19,269 nt of DNA from Lachnoclostridium sp. UBA739. Lineage in GTDB: Bacteria > Bacillota_A > Clostridia > Lachnospirales > Lachnospiraceae. Shown here piece by piece: positions 8,001 through 16,124 of the stretch (positions are counted from its first letter, which is position 1; every line of letters starts with the position of its first letter). Below the pieces are notes generated by a model. That model was not told where the DNA came from and ran no database searches. It saw only the letters and a list, made by a program, of their open reading frames with translations. The translations under genes and the position numbers were made by a program. The stretch lies in assembly GCA_002297865.1 (NCBI GenBank), contig DBKX01000160.1, positions 17,224 to 36,492 on the forward strand, written 5' to 3'.

Positions 8001-8382
8001 TAAATGCAAATGGATGAATCGTTGTTACTCCGCTTGGGATCGTAATATCTTTTATTTCCTGGTGATTATCAAACGCGCTAATTCCAATATTTGTCACCCT
8101 GTATCCAGCTACTATTTCAGGAATAACTACATTTTCTGGTAGTGTTGCCTCTGAATTGATAAAAACGTTTTTATTTTCATCTACAACAACCCTCCATAGA
8201 ATCCCGTCTATTTCTTCAGTGTAGACCTGTCCACTTGGCTCATTTGGCAACAAACATGCTCTATGATACATGCTTTCATAACTCTCTGCATCTCCCTGAA
8301 TACTAAAGACTCCTATACCAATTATGGCCATGCACATCACAACACAAAATATTTTCATGGTTCTTATGAATTGTTCTTTCAT
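5098..8382 (-). CDS. Secreted repeat protein: BspA-like leucine-rich region, Ig-like stretch, five Flg_new/FIVAR pairs
   Basis: 1094 residues. A signal peptide spans about 1-32 (hydrophobic core IFCVVMCMAIIGIGVF, likely cut after GDA). Residues about 50-225 form a BspA-type leucine-rich region with repeats such as VTNIGISAFDN, ITIPSGVTTIHPFAF and IPSGVKAIGNFAF. Residues about 285-395 look like an immunoglobulin-type module (GGELTYQWYRG, PYFCIITN). From about 397 to the end come five units of about 140 residues, each a Flg_new (Listeria-Bacteroides) beta-grasp repeat with the GY.F.GWYTD and LYAKW signatures, then a three-helix FIVAR-like segment. Such modules occur on bacterial surface adhesins. 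No LPXTG motif, SLH, LysM or choline-binding domain or C-terminal membrane helix is present; the protein simply ends AEGKLTPA. ATG at 8382 follows AAAGGAG at eight bases. It is a paralogue of the protein encoded immediately upstream, but separated from it by a terminator. Architecture is well supported; ligand and cell attachment are unknown. Confidence 0.9.
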   Translation of the reverse strand: MKEQFIRTMKIFCVVMCMAIIGIGVFSIQGDAESYESMYHRACLLPNEPSGQVYTEEIDGILWRVVVDENKNVFINSEATLPENVVIPEIVAGYRVTNIGISAFDNHQEIKDITIPSGVTTIHPFAFTQCFNLININVVPENQAFCSLDGVLYTKQKDVLVSFPNGRTGSYRIPSGVKAIGNFAFDDALLNELWIPESVGAIGTGAFNPCNDNSLYGLYQPLTKIYYEGSHEEVSDLHARLGYFYFDADKKCFQLDIDNIYFLAPDCQIGSEKTEYIQDRYEEIKPIEVKKGSTEKYENNVSYVGGELTYQWYRGTVVYKEVSYNDYVASAFRREIDWDQTLANSELLAGATESSYIPSIRNHSKEPYFCIITNNYMGKTYKTISNVVEIEFEVPEVQVTFSNEYRLEIPGVSLLRGSTLEAPTPEFAGYVFKGWYTDKTYTQPYNFAEKVMENQMIYGKFEIDYTKLAEAVALEKEKRENSEFISQFDQESLDVYVGVVHEAEMMLNSQTACSAEDVNDMVDKLKCAEQGLTKKVLQVSFNSNGGNIFGTRKVTYGEKAIEPEVPMKSGYLFDGWYTDEECFNSYDFGEVVKKDFTLYAKWKLDYSELEKVVCEANVVVNSDFVETGAKKLRLRNTIKTGQKLLDYRNAASLEEIESAISSIREAMVQVLGDTDEKYFVAFEGEQGNMLQTQLISCGECAVEPVPPVKEGYCFVGWYEDKVFTVLYDFRNEVTENKTLYAKWEVDYAQLEEAVAEAKQIVSKEENLVCYTEESVKQYKDKVAQAETMLEEKTAATPEEVKNVIASLLNVLAKKVYQVTFEYSGGVDNTTRIIKYGEKISKPVVPERENYIFDNWYTDSFYTKLYDFEQPVVGDLTIYAKWGVDYSSLATAVECAKSSLNNEEILNMNDSESIGHYQAVLEKAEEMLALENATSYEEVETMVSQLEQAEKTLVRSNLKVWFVSNCDTEAGMQEIVYGEHAVEPDAISYVGYVFLGWYLDQEGTIAYDFSDSVKEDITLYAKWELDYSELQEVISDAQEKIDSGMYNTEKMKFKLYKSNVKKAEVMLLKKSAQSLQEIQEMIQKIKDAEGKLTPA
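5101..7194 (-). repeat. Five tandem Flg_new + FIVAR-like protein units
   Basis: Units begin near residues 397, 535, 675, 812 and 955. The beta-grasp part is marked by KGWYTD, DGWYTD, VGWYED, DNWYTD and LGWYLD and ends in YAKW (YGKF in unit 1). The helical part starts DY..L and carries AEEML-like and A.S.EE(V/I) helices. Copies are diverged at the protein level, so the array is old rather than a recent expansion. Confidence 0.85.
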
Positions 8383-8440
8383 GGGTATTCTCCTTTCATT
8401 TATCCATTTATTTTAAAGTTCTATACATACTTTAACATTA

Positions 8441-8455
8441 ATGCTGTTACAGCAT
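8441..8455. promoter_or_regulatory. 15-bp palindrome upstream of the 1094-residue gene
   Basis: ATGCTGTTACAGCAT is a perfect 7-1-7 inverted repeat, 59-73 bases upstream of the ATG at 8382. I find no convincing -35/-10 pair near it (only a poor TATAGA downstream). It may be a regulator-binding site; a shorter related sequence sits upstream of the 2389-residue gene. Confidence 0.4.
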
Positions 8456-8555
8456 CTACTTATCTTCCGTTTATTTCAACATACGTTACTGTTAATTTTT
8501 CTATATTTCACTTATTCCCGCTTTCACCTCGTTCTCCATTCAAGTCTGTCTCTGT

Positions 8556-8592
8556 ATAAAAAGGCAACTCCACATTCCTTGGAGCTGCCTTT
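8556..8592 (-). terminator. Intrinsic terminator of the 2389-residue gene
   Basis: Arms AAAGGCAACTCCA (8560-8572) and TGGAGCTGCCTTT (8580-8592) form a 13-bp stem with one G-U wobble and a 7-base loop. On the minus strand it runs straight into TTTTTATAC. It lies 107 bases past the stop codon at 8700. The bases between stop and hairpin show no gene. Confidence 0.9.
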
Positions 8593-8699
8593 CCATCGTA
8601 AACCAGTTCGTCCCTCAAAACATATTTTCACTCTAGATAAAACTCTGATTTACCTATATCCTTTCCGGCCTCTACCTATACAGTTTTCTTTCTTGTTGT

Positions 8700-11600
8700 C
8701 TATTCCTTTATACTCTCTTCTCCTGTTGCTTCGCTATTTGAGGCCTCTTCATTTTCAGTTTCTTCTTCCAAAACTTCAATAACAGTTAACGCATCCATCT
8801 TATCCTGAAGTTCTTCTATCCAGTACTCAACATCTTCTGGCTCATCCATTTCATCTTTCTCATCTAAGAATTCTTTAGCCAACTTGAATGTCTTATTGAA
8901 TCTGTTCATAGCTCTATCATTTTCATACATTTTGTCAAATTCACCACTATCCATAAGAGCCTGAATTTCATCAACTTTTGCCTGTAATGGAGCATAGTCA
9001 AGAGCCCACTTAGCATATAGGATAACATCATTAGTTACTGGGGTATTCAGATCATAAGCCTGTGTAGCATCTTCATCCAGATACCAGCCGTCGAATACAA
9101 AGGCATCTCTAACAGGTGTTTCTGAAACAACAATTCCACCACCATACTCAACTACCTGTTCTGGAACACCGCTGCCTTCTCCTGTTACAAAGCTTACCAT
9201 AAACTCTTTCTTCTTAAGAACAAAGTGATTTAACTGTTCTACCATATTTTTTACTTCTTCGGCAAACTGAGCATCTCTTTTCTCATTCACAGCAACTGCT
9301 TCTTCATATATGTCGCGATATCTCGTTATTGCTTCTTCTGTATAAGGAATCTGGAATTCTTCACTATTCAGATTTGCCTTTGCTGTTACAATTGCATTTT
9401 CCAGTTCTGAATAATCTACAACCCATCCAGCAGTAATCTGTAAATTATCTGTTACTGTGCTGCCAAAATCATACTTCTTGCCACACAAGTACCAGCCATC
9501 AAATACATATCCATCTTTCACTGGCGTAGATGGTTCTACTACCTTGTCACCGTAACTTACTATCTGACTATCTACTATAGAACCGTTATCGTTCTGGAAG
9601 GTTATTACGAATTCGGTTTTCCTTAGTTCAGCTACTGCTGCTCTTAGATTTTCTGCTCGCTGCGTTACCTCTTCTGCATACGTTGCATTCTTCTCGCCTA
9701 TCATTGCGAGTGCCTCATCGTATGCTGCTTTATATCTGTCCCATGTTTCTTTTGTGTATTGAACTTCCATATCAGAAGTAACTGTTGCATCTGCCTCTTT
9801 AATTGAATCTGCAAGTACGCTGTATTCGACCTCCCATTTTGCGTAAAGAACCTTATCAGCGATTACTTTTTCTGCAAAATCATATGCTTGTTCTAATGTC
9901 TCTTCAGTAAACCATCCAGCAAATGCGTAGCCTGCCTTCATTGGATTCTCTGGCTGTTTTACTGTTTCACCATATGATATTGTCTCTGTAGCTACTATAC
10001 TTCCATCAGTTTCAACAAACCTTACAACTAACAAGGAACGGACCAGGTTCTCTTTCGCCTGTCTTACACGTTCAGCCATAGATTTTGCATCCTCAGCTAC
10101 ACGGCAGCTATCATTATCTACCATGTCACGCGCCTGTTCTACTAGCTGCTGATATAACTCTATGGTTTCTTCATTGTACATCGCCATAAATGTTGAATCG
10201 GCAAAGTTCTTATCTGCTTCATTGATTAATGCAGTTAATTCTGAATAATCTACTTTCCATTTTGCATAAAGAACAATATCTTCTTTTACTGGTACTGTAA
10301 AGTCTACTGCATCACTTAACGCACTATCTGTAAACCACCCAAGAAATACATAATCCTCTTTGTCCAGAGCATCTGGAGCATTTACTGGCTCCCCATATTT
10401 TACAATCTGTGGATTAACCATCGTATCACAATTAGAAATAAAACTTACCGTCACATCTCTTGTTTCAAGCTGAGCCTCTGCCTTTTCTAATTCTGAAATC
10501 ATTCTTACAATATCGTCCGCAGAAACTGCTTTCTTATAAGTCAACATGTCCTTTGCTTTGTTGTAGACATCCATATAATTATCCATTGTGTGGTTTGTCT
10601 TAGATGGAATGAAATCAGGGTCTGTAATTTTTTCGTTTGCAGCATCTAAAGCATCTTTCAAGGCATTGTAATTAAGTTCCCATTTTGCATACAATACCAT
10701 GCTTTCGGTCACTGGTGCACCCAAACTGTAATCATCTGTTAATGCACTGTCTGCATACCATCCAATAAAGATATATCCTGCCTTGGAAGGAGCAGTTGGC
10801 ATGCTCACTTTATCACCATATGTAATGTTCTGTGCATTAATGGCTGTTCCGCCATTGCAGTCAAATGTTACTTCTAGTACTCTCTTGATTAAGATTGACT
10901 GAGGTGCATTTAATTTTTCGATAAGGCTCGCAACCTGTTCTGCTGTTTTGGCAGTATCATTTGCCTGCATCTCAATTGCTTCCTGTAAAACTACACGATA
11001 ATCTTCCACGCTTGTTTCTGTATAAGATACAATATCTTCACTAGCAAGAACACCCTGTGCGTACTGGATTGCCTCCTTCAAGCTGCCATAGAATACATCC
11101 CACTTCGCATAAATTGTTACATTTTTCTTAACTGGTGCAACAAAGTCATATACGTTTGTAAATGTCTTATTTGTATACCAATTGTTAAATGTAAATCCTG
11201 CTTTTGTTGGTGCATTAGGCTGTACAGCTTTTTCTCCATATAATACTGTTTGTTTTTCCACTGCTGATCCGCCATTCATTACAAAAGAAACCGTTAATGT
11301 CTTAATAGCCAGATTTGCTTGTGCATTTTCAAGTGCAATTATTGCTGTCTTGATATCTTCTGGAGTTTGTGCATTTTGAGCATCTAACATACTCCTTGCT
11401 TTGTTATATGCAGAATGAAATGCTAAGAGTGATGTTTTTTTATATTTTGCTTCAAATTCTGCTTCCTTCATTTTTTCTTCTGCAACAGAAACTGTTTTAT
11501 TCAATTCTTGATAACTTAATGCCCATCCTGCGTAGATCGTCATGTTATCTACAATCTTCAGCCTTTGGTCAAAGTTCTCGGATAGTCCTTGATCTTTGTA

Positions 11601-14600
11601 CCATCCTATGAAATCATATCCATCACGAGCAGGTGTTTCGATTGTAGCTAAGCTGTCTCCATAACCAATTCTCTGTGCTGCCACCTGGCTTCCACCATTT
11701 GTATCAAATTTTACGGTAAGAACTTTTCTTCCAAGTCCGCCCGCTGCTGCTTTTAATTCCTGAATCAGTAAACTAACTTCATCGGCAGATATTGCACTCT
11801 CTTCCATAAGTACCTGTTTCGCTCTTGTTAAAATGTTCTGATAATTCTGTAAACTGTCTGCTGTATAAGGTGCAGTAAATGTACTGTCTTTTAATTGTTC
11901 CTCTGCCACTTTTACTTGAGCAGAAAGTGCTGAGTAATCGATATTCCATTTTGCATATACGACTACATTTGCTTTTATTTCATCGATGAAGTTGTATATT
12001 TCCTGTAAAGTCTCTTGTTTGAACCAGCCAGCGAATACATATCCAGATTTTGTTGGTTCTGCTGGTTCTGTTGCGCATGCTCCATAAGCAACAGTTTGCG
12101 TTTCCACGCTGCTTCCACCATTACTGTTAAAGGATACTTGATAATTCTTTACTTCTAATGCATTGAATGCTTTAGACAATTCGTCTACTAGTCCAAGCAT
12201 ATCTTCTGCAGTTTCAGCACTTTGGCTATTGCATACTGCTTTTGCGTTTTCTAGTACTTTACGGTAATTGTCTATAGACTGTTCTGTATAAGGTGCCATA
12301 AGTGTTTCATTTGACAACTTACTTTCCGCATAGCTGATTGCTTCTTCCAATTTTGTGTAATCAACATCCCATTTCGCATAAATTATAATATCTTGTTTTA
12401 CTTGATTTGAGAATTTGAATGCCTTGGTGCAAGCCTTATCTGCAAACCAGCCTGCAAAATTATAATTTTCTTTTACAGGTGCCTTTACTTTTGCTACATA
12501 ATCACCGTAGAAAACCTCTTGCTTTGCTATTTCTGTACCACCGTTTGTCTCAAATCTTACCATTAATGTTTTCTTAGTAAGTGCTTTCTCTGCTCCACGT
12601 ATAGCATTTATCATGGCTGTTATGCTGTCTACAGAATCGGCTGTCTGCTGTTCTAACATGCTGCTTGCTTCACGATAAGCATTTTCATAATTCTTAATAG
12701 AGTCACTAGTGTATGGTGCTAAAAATTCCATATTAGTAAGTTTCTTGTTTGCATCCTGTACGACTACCTTTAGCTGTGAGTAATCAAGAATCCACTTTAC
12801 ATAGATTACAGTGTCTTGTTTTACTTGGGAAGTAAATACATAAGTTTTGGAGAATCCTTCATCTGTATACCAACCAGCAAAAATGAAATCTGTTCTTGTT
12901 GGATTTGCAGGTTTTCTTGCGCTTTCACCATATGTTACAGTCTGGCTTGCAATCAAAGTTCCGCCATTAGTTTCAAATGTAACAGTAAGTTTTTTCTTCA
13001 CTAATGTTTCCAAGGGATTCTCTAACAATGCTACCAGCTCGTTAACATCATCTGCACAGGTAGCAGTATTATTGGCAATCATTACTTTTGCTTCTTCAGT
13101 AATTCTTCCATATGCTTTTATAGATTCACTGGTATACGGTGCTAAGTACACTTGATCCTCTAAGGTTTTTCCTGCTGTCTGAATTGCTTTCTCTAAGTCT
13201 GCGTAATCAATTTCCCATCTTGCATAGATGGTAATATCTTTCTTCACTCTAACAGTAAAGTCATATACTTGATTTAGTTCTTTATCTGTATACCAACCAG
13301 CAAATACATATCCCCTCCTGGACGGATTAGATGGTTTGTTTACTGGATTTCCGTAAGTTACATATTTTGTTGCAACCAGACTACCTTCATTGGTGTTAAA
13401 GGATACTGCAAGTGTTTTTATTGTAAGTGCTTCTCTTGCATCCTGTAGTGCTTCAATGATTTCAATAATCTCATCCGGTGATTCTGCACTCTGTTCCTCT
13501 AATACTTCAGTTGCCCCTTCAATGATAGACATATATGCGAATACTGTTGCATCTGCATACTGTTCCATTAATACCGTATCATTAACCACTTCTCTAGCCT
13601 GTGCAATTGCTGTCTCCAAAGTACGATAATCTAAGCTCCATTTTGCATAAAGAACGTAATCGTCCTTAATCTGTGTAGCAAAATCAAATGCTGTGGTAAA
13701 TTCGTCATTCACATACCATCCATCGAAACAGTATCCTTCTCTCTCTGGAGCTTCTGGATAGATAACTTTGTTGTTGTATTCCACATTTTGAGAAGCAATC
13801 TCGCTACCTTCGTTGCTTTCAAATGTAATCAAGAACACCTTTACAGTAAGCGATTTCTCCGCATTATTCATCTCGGCAATTAAATTTTTAACCTCTAATG
13901 CTGTAAGGGCACTCTGACTATCATATATTTTCTTTGCTTTGTTATAGGCATTCTCCAGTCTCTGTACTGTTTTATCAGTATAGGATGCTAATAACATATC
14001 ATTTCCAAGAATGTCTTCCACATGTTTTAACTCTTGTGCAAGTACAGCGTAGTCTACCGTCCATTTTGCGTAAACAGTACAATCTGCAGTTACCTTAGTT
14101 GTGAAGTTATATAATTCAGTAAGCTCTTCATCAACAAACCAACCTTTAAACAAATAGCCTTCACGTGTTGGTGCCTCAGGCTCCATAGCCATATCACCAT
14201 AGTAAATAATCTTTTCTTTTAAACTTGTTCCACCATTGCTATCAAATACAAACTGGAATTTGGAAACCTCTAATGATTCTTCTACAGCTTTCAGTTCCTC
14301 AATCATTGCCTTAGTATCACTAGCAGTATTTGCTGTCTCACCATTCAACATCTTTTCTGCCTTTTCGATAACATTAGCATAATTCTTGATAGACTCTTTG
14401 GTATATGGTGCCATCATCTCTGCATTATCCAACTTATCTTTTGCATAAGCGATTGCCTGACTTAATTCTGCATAGTCTACATTCCATCTTGCATAAATTG
14501 TAGTATCCATCATAATTGCTGTAGTAAAGTCAAACTCTGTTGTACCCCCTGCATCCATGCACCATGCATCAAACAGATAATCTTTCTTACAAGGTGGTTC

Positions 14601-15869
14601 AGGAGCTGTTACCATATCACCGAATAATACAACCTGACTAGACAGAATTTCTCCATCATCGCTTACGAATGTTATGGTAAATGCTTTTCTTGCTAGTTCT
14701 TTCTTCCCCTGTGCTAAAGCTGCTATCCTTTCCGTAACATCTTGTGCTGTCTCTGCATTTTTCTCAGATAGCATCTTTTCGGCGGCATCCAGCTTGTCCT
14801 GATAATTTTGAATAGACTCTTCTGTAAATGGCTCAAGGAATGATTTATCCTTAAGATCTGCTGTAGCTTCATTTACAGCCTGTACAAGAGTCTGATAATC
14901 TACATCCCATTTTGCATAAAGCACATAGTTTTGTTTGACTTCATTGGCAAAATCATAAGCTTCCTCAAAATCTTCATCTATGTACCATCTTGCAAACAAA
15001 TATCCTGTTCTTACTGGAGCTTCTGGTTCAGTTGCCTGAGAGCCATATAAAACCCTTTGGTTTTCTACCAAGCTTCCCTCATTGCTTTCAAATGAAACTG
15101 TAAATTCTTTAAGTTCAAAGACCTCTTCTGGACTGGTCAGAATATCAATGTATTCTTCCATCTCTTCTACTGTTTCCAGATAATCTTCCTCTACTAATTC
15201 AACTGCAAACTCCATCACTTCTTGATAGGTCGCAATACTATCTTCGGAGTAAGGAACCAAAGCCTCCTTATCTGCTAAAACATTTTCTGCATACTCAATT
15301 GCTTGTCTTAAACGAGTAGCGTCTACTGACCATTTTGCATAGAGAATCATATCGTTTTTTACTGGCTGTTCAAAATCATATTCTTCATCAAAGTACTCAT
15401 CAATAAACCAGCCACCAAATATGTATCCTTCTCTTACTGGCACCTCCGGCTCAGTAACTTTATATCCATATGTTACCTTCTGCACATCATTCTCACTACC
15501 TCCATTACATTCAAAGGCAACATCAAACACTTTCAAAATTAGACTATTCTGCAAAAATTCTAGTGTACGAATTCCATCATCTATTTCTTCCTGTGACTTA
15601 GCACTATTATTGTCACATATTTCTTTTGCTCGGTTATAAACCCATAAAAAATTTTGAGTTGATTCCTCTGTATATCGATTCATAAATTCTTCATCCAATA
15701 TAAACACTGTTGCTCTGTCAATGGCAGCCTTCAGATTGGAATAGTTTAATGATTCCCCCGCTGCTGCAAAAACTCTTGCCCCTTGCCCCAGCATTATCAT
15801 CATTAGTATACATAGAGATAGTAACTTAATCTTCTCTAAGAATCCCTTTTTAGCAAACGCTTTTTTCAT
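8700..15869 (-). CDS. Giant secreted surface protein: 17 FIVAR-like and 16 Flg_new repeats
   Basis: 2389 residues. The lysine-rich N-terminus and hydrophobic core (IKLLSLCILMMIMLGQG) with VFA-AAGE form a signal peptide, likely cut near residue 36-38. From about residue 42 the protein alternates three-helix FIVAR-like segments (DY..L..A...A, YT.ESI.NY, A..ML, A.TAEDV) with Flg_new beta-grasp repeats (VSF.SNGG, VTYG, PEAP.REGY.F.GWY.D, YDF, LYAKW), with a period of about 140 residues. I count 16 Flg_new copies (first near 113, last near 2221) and 17 helical copies. The tail (about 2360-2389) is very acidic and polar. There is no LPXTG, membrane helix or known wall-binding domain. The predicted shape is a long beaded rod, fitting an adhesin or matrix protein. 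The ATG at 15869 follows AGGAGG at six bases. It has its own promoter and terminator. The single open frame through 7.2 kb of repeats argues for selection. Its ligand is unknown. Confidence 0.92.
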   Translation of the reverse strand: MKKAFAKKGFLEKIKLLSLCILMMIMLGQGARVFAAAGESLNYSNLKAAIDRATVFILDEEFMNRYTEESTQNFLWVYNRAKEICDNNSAKSQEEIDDGIRTLEFLQNSLILKVFDVAFECNGGSENDVQKVTYGYKVTEPEVPVREGYIFGGWFIDEYFDEEYDFEQPVKNDMILYAKWSVDATRLRQAIEYAENVLADKEALVPYSEDSIATYQEVMEFAVELVEEDYLETVEEMEEYIDILTSPEEVFELKEFTVSFESNEGSLVENQRVLYGSQATEPEAPVRTGYLFARWYIDEDFEEAYDFANEVKQNYVLYAKWDVDYQTLVQAVNEATADLKDKSFLEPFTEESIQNYQDKLDAAEKMLSEKNAETAQDVTERIAALAQGKKELARKAFTITFVSDDGEILSSQVVLFGDMVTAPEPPCKKDYLFDAWCMDAGGTTEFDFTTAIMMDTTIYARWNVDYAELSQAIAYAKDKLDNAEMMAPYTKESIKNYANVIEKAEKMLNGETANTASDTKAMIEELKAVEESLEVSKFQFVFDSNGGTSLKEKIIYYGDMAMEPEAPTREGYLFKGWFVDEELTELYNFTTKVTADCTVYAKWTVDYAVLAQELKHVEDILGNDMLLASYTDKTVQRLENAYNKAKKIYDSQSALTALEVKNLIAEMNNAEKSLTVKVFLITFESNEGSEIASQNVEYNNKVIYPEAPEREGYCFDGWYVNDEFTTAFDFATQIKDDYVLYAKWSLDYRTLETAIAQAREVVNDTVLMEQYADATVFAYMSIIEGATEVLEEQSAESPDEIIEIIEALQDAREALTIKTLAVSFNTNEGSLVATKYVTYGNPVNKPSNPSRRGYVFAGWYTDKELNQVYDFTVRVKKDITIYARWEIDYADLEKAIQTAGKTLEDQVYLAPYTSESIKAYGRITEEAKVMIANNTATCADDVNELVALLENPLETLVKKKLTVTFETNGGTLIASQTVTYGESARKPANPTRTDFIFAGWYTDEGFSKTYVFTSQVKQDTVIYVKWILDYSQLKVVVQDANKKLTNMEFLAPYTSDSIKNYENAYREASSMLEQQTADSVDSITAMINAIRGAEKALTKKTLMVRFETNGGTEIAKQEVFYGDYVAKVKAPVKENYNFAGWFADKACTKAFKFSNQVKQDIIIYAKWDVDYTKLEEAISYAESKLSNETLMAPYTEQSIDNYRKVLENAKAVCNSQSAETAEDMLGLVDELSKAFNALEVKNYQVSFNSNGGSSVETQTVAYGACATEPAEPTKSGYVFAGWFKQETLQEIYNFIDEIKANVVVYAKWNIDYSALSAQVKVAEEQLKDSTFTAPYTADSLQNYQNILTRAKQVLMEESAISADEVSLLIQELKAAAGGLGRKVLTVKFDTNGGSQVAAQRIGYGDSLATIETPARDGYDFIGWYKDQGLSENFDQRLKIVDNMTIYAGWALSYQELNKTVSVAEEKMKEAEFEAKYKKTSLLAFHSAYNKARSMLDAQNAQTPEDIKTAIIALENAQANLAIKTLTVSFVMNGGSAVEKQTVLYGEKAVQPNAPTKAGFTFNNWYTNKTFTNVYDFVAPVKKNVTIYAKWDVFYGSLKEAIQYAQGVLASEDIVSYTETSVEDYRVVLQEAIEMQANDTAKTAEQVASLIEKLNAPQSILIKRVLEVTFDCNGGTAINAQNITYGDKVSMPTAPSKAGYIFIGWYADSALTDDYSLGAPVTESMVLYAKWELNYNALKDALDAANEKITDPDFIPSKTNHTMDNYMDVYNKAKDMLTYKKAVSADDIVRMISELEKAEAQLETRDVTVSFISNCDTMVNPQIVKYGEPVNAPDALDKEDYVFLGWFTDSALSDAVDFTVPVKEDIVLYAKWKVDYSELTALINEADKNFADSTFMAMYNEETIELYQQLVEQARDMVDNDSCRVAEDAKSMAERVRQAKENLVRSLLVVRFVETDGSIVATETISYGETVKQPENPMKAGYAFAGWFTEETLEQAYDFAEKVIADKVLYAKWEVEYSVLADSIKEADATVTSDMEVQYTKETWDRYKAAYDEALAMIGEKNATYAEEVTQRAENLRAAVAELRKTEFVITFQNDNGSIVDSQIVSYGDKVVEPSTPVKDGYVFDGWYLCGKKYDFGSTVTDNLQITAGWVVDYSELENAIVTAKANLNSEEFQIPYTEEAITRYRDIYEEAVAVNEKRDAQFAEEVKNMVEQLNHFVLKKKEFMVSFVTGEGSGVPEQVVEYGGGIVVSETPVRDAFVFDGWYLDEDATQAYDLNTPVTNDVILYAKWALDYAPLQAKVDEIQALMDSGEFDKMYENDRAMNRFNKTFKLAKEFLDEKDEMDEPEDVEYWIEELQDKMDALTVIEVLEEETENEEASNSEATGEESIKE
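8780..15746 (-). repeat. Tandem array of 16 Flg_new and 17 FIVAR-like units
   Basis: The alternation is unbroken from residue 42 to about 2364. Two copies stand out. Unit 10 (near 11570) has lost the usual YDF in favour of FDQRLKIVDN and ends YAGW. Unit 15 (near 9480) has a shortened loop, GWYLCGKKYDF, and ends ITAGW. The other copies keep GW(Y/F) and A(K/R)W (VKW in unit 7). Copies differ at many positions, so recent nucleotide-level duplication is not evident. Confidence 0.88.
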
Positions 15870-15902
15870 TATTTCCTCCTATTATTTACTTTTAACTATA
15901 CC

Positions 15903-15915
15903 TCTGTAACACAGA
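15903..15915. promoter_or_regulatory. Short imperfect-spaced dyad in the 2389-gene leader
   Basis: TCTGTAACACAGA has arms TCTGT and ACAGA three bases apart, 34-46 bases upstream of the ATG. On the minus strand it contains TGTTACAG, the same eight bases found in the palindrome upstream of the 1094-residue gene. It lies downstream of the proposed transcription start. It could be a shared control site or coincidence. Confidence 0.25.
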
Positions 15916-16011
15916 TTCTTTTCCTTCTATCTCCTCCTTTCGTTTTTGTGGATAAACATGGTTTCGCCTTTCATTTTATGCTATTTTCTTCCATATGGCA
16001 AGAGTAGATTT

Positions 16012-16040
16012 TGTATATTAATGTATAATTTATACATCAA
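16012..16040 (-). promoter_or_regulatory. Promoter of the 2389-residue gene with overlapping 17-bp palindrome
   Basis: On the minus strand, TTGATG (16035-16040) and TATACA (16012-16017) are 17 bases apart, giving a start near 16005 and a leader of about 135 bases. The perfect palindrome ATGTATAATTTATACAT (16021-16037) fills the spacer and reaches into the -35, the position expected of a repressor operator. I cannot name the regulator. Confidence 0.6.
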
Positions 16041-16053
16041 ACATTTTTTAACA

Positions 16054-16095
16054 AAAAAAGATTTCTACATGCATGCCAATGCAGAAATCTTTTTT
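16054..16095. terminator. Terminator after the pyridoxamine-oxidase-like gene (can act in both directions)
   Basis: AAAAAAGATTTCT (16054-16066) pairs perfectly with AGAAATCTTTTTT (16083-16095) around a 16-base loop, with a T-run on either strand. It sits 29 bases past the stop at 16125, separating that operon from the promoter of the giant surface protein. There is no opposing gene, so the working direction is minus. Confidence 0.85.
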
Positions 16096-16124
16096 CGTTC
16101 TCCCAAGTTACAATGTATCCAATT

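Noticed and set aside
8263..8782. Plus-strand open frames spanning the gap between the two repeat-protein genes
   Set aside because: They run across a terminator hairpin and into antisense of both genes, with low-complexity translations.
8700..15869. The repeat array as recent tandem DNA duplication or a CRISPR-like array
   Set aside because: The periodicity is at the protein level (about 140 residues) with strongly diverged copies; there are no short identical DNA repeats with unique spacers.
15911..15998. Possible leader mini-ORF (MKGETMFIHKNERRR) in the leader of the 2389-residue gene
   Set aside because: It has no well-placed ribosome site for its first ATG and no hairpin or overlap that would suggest control.
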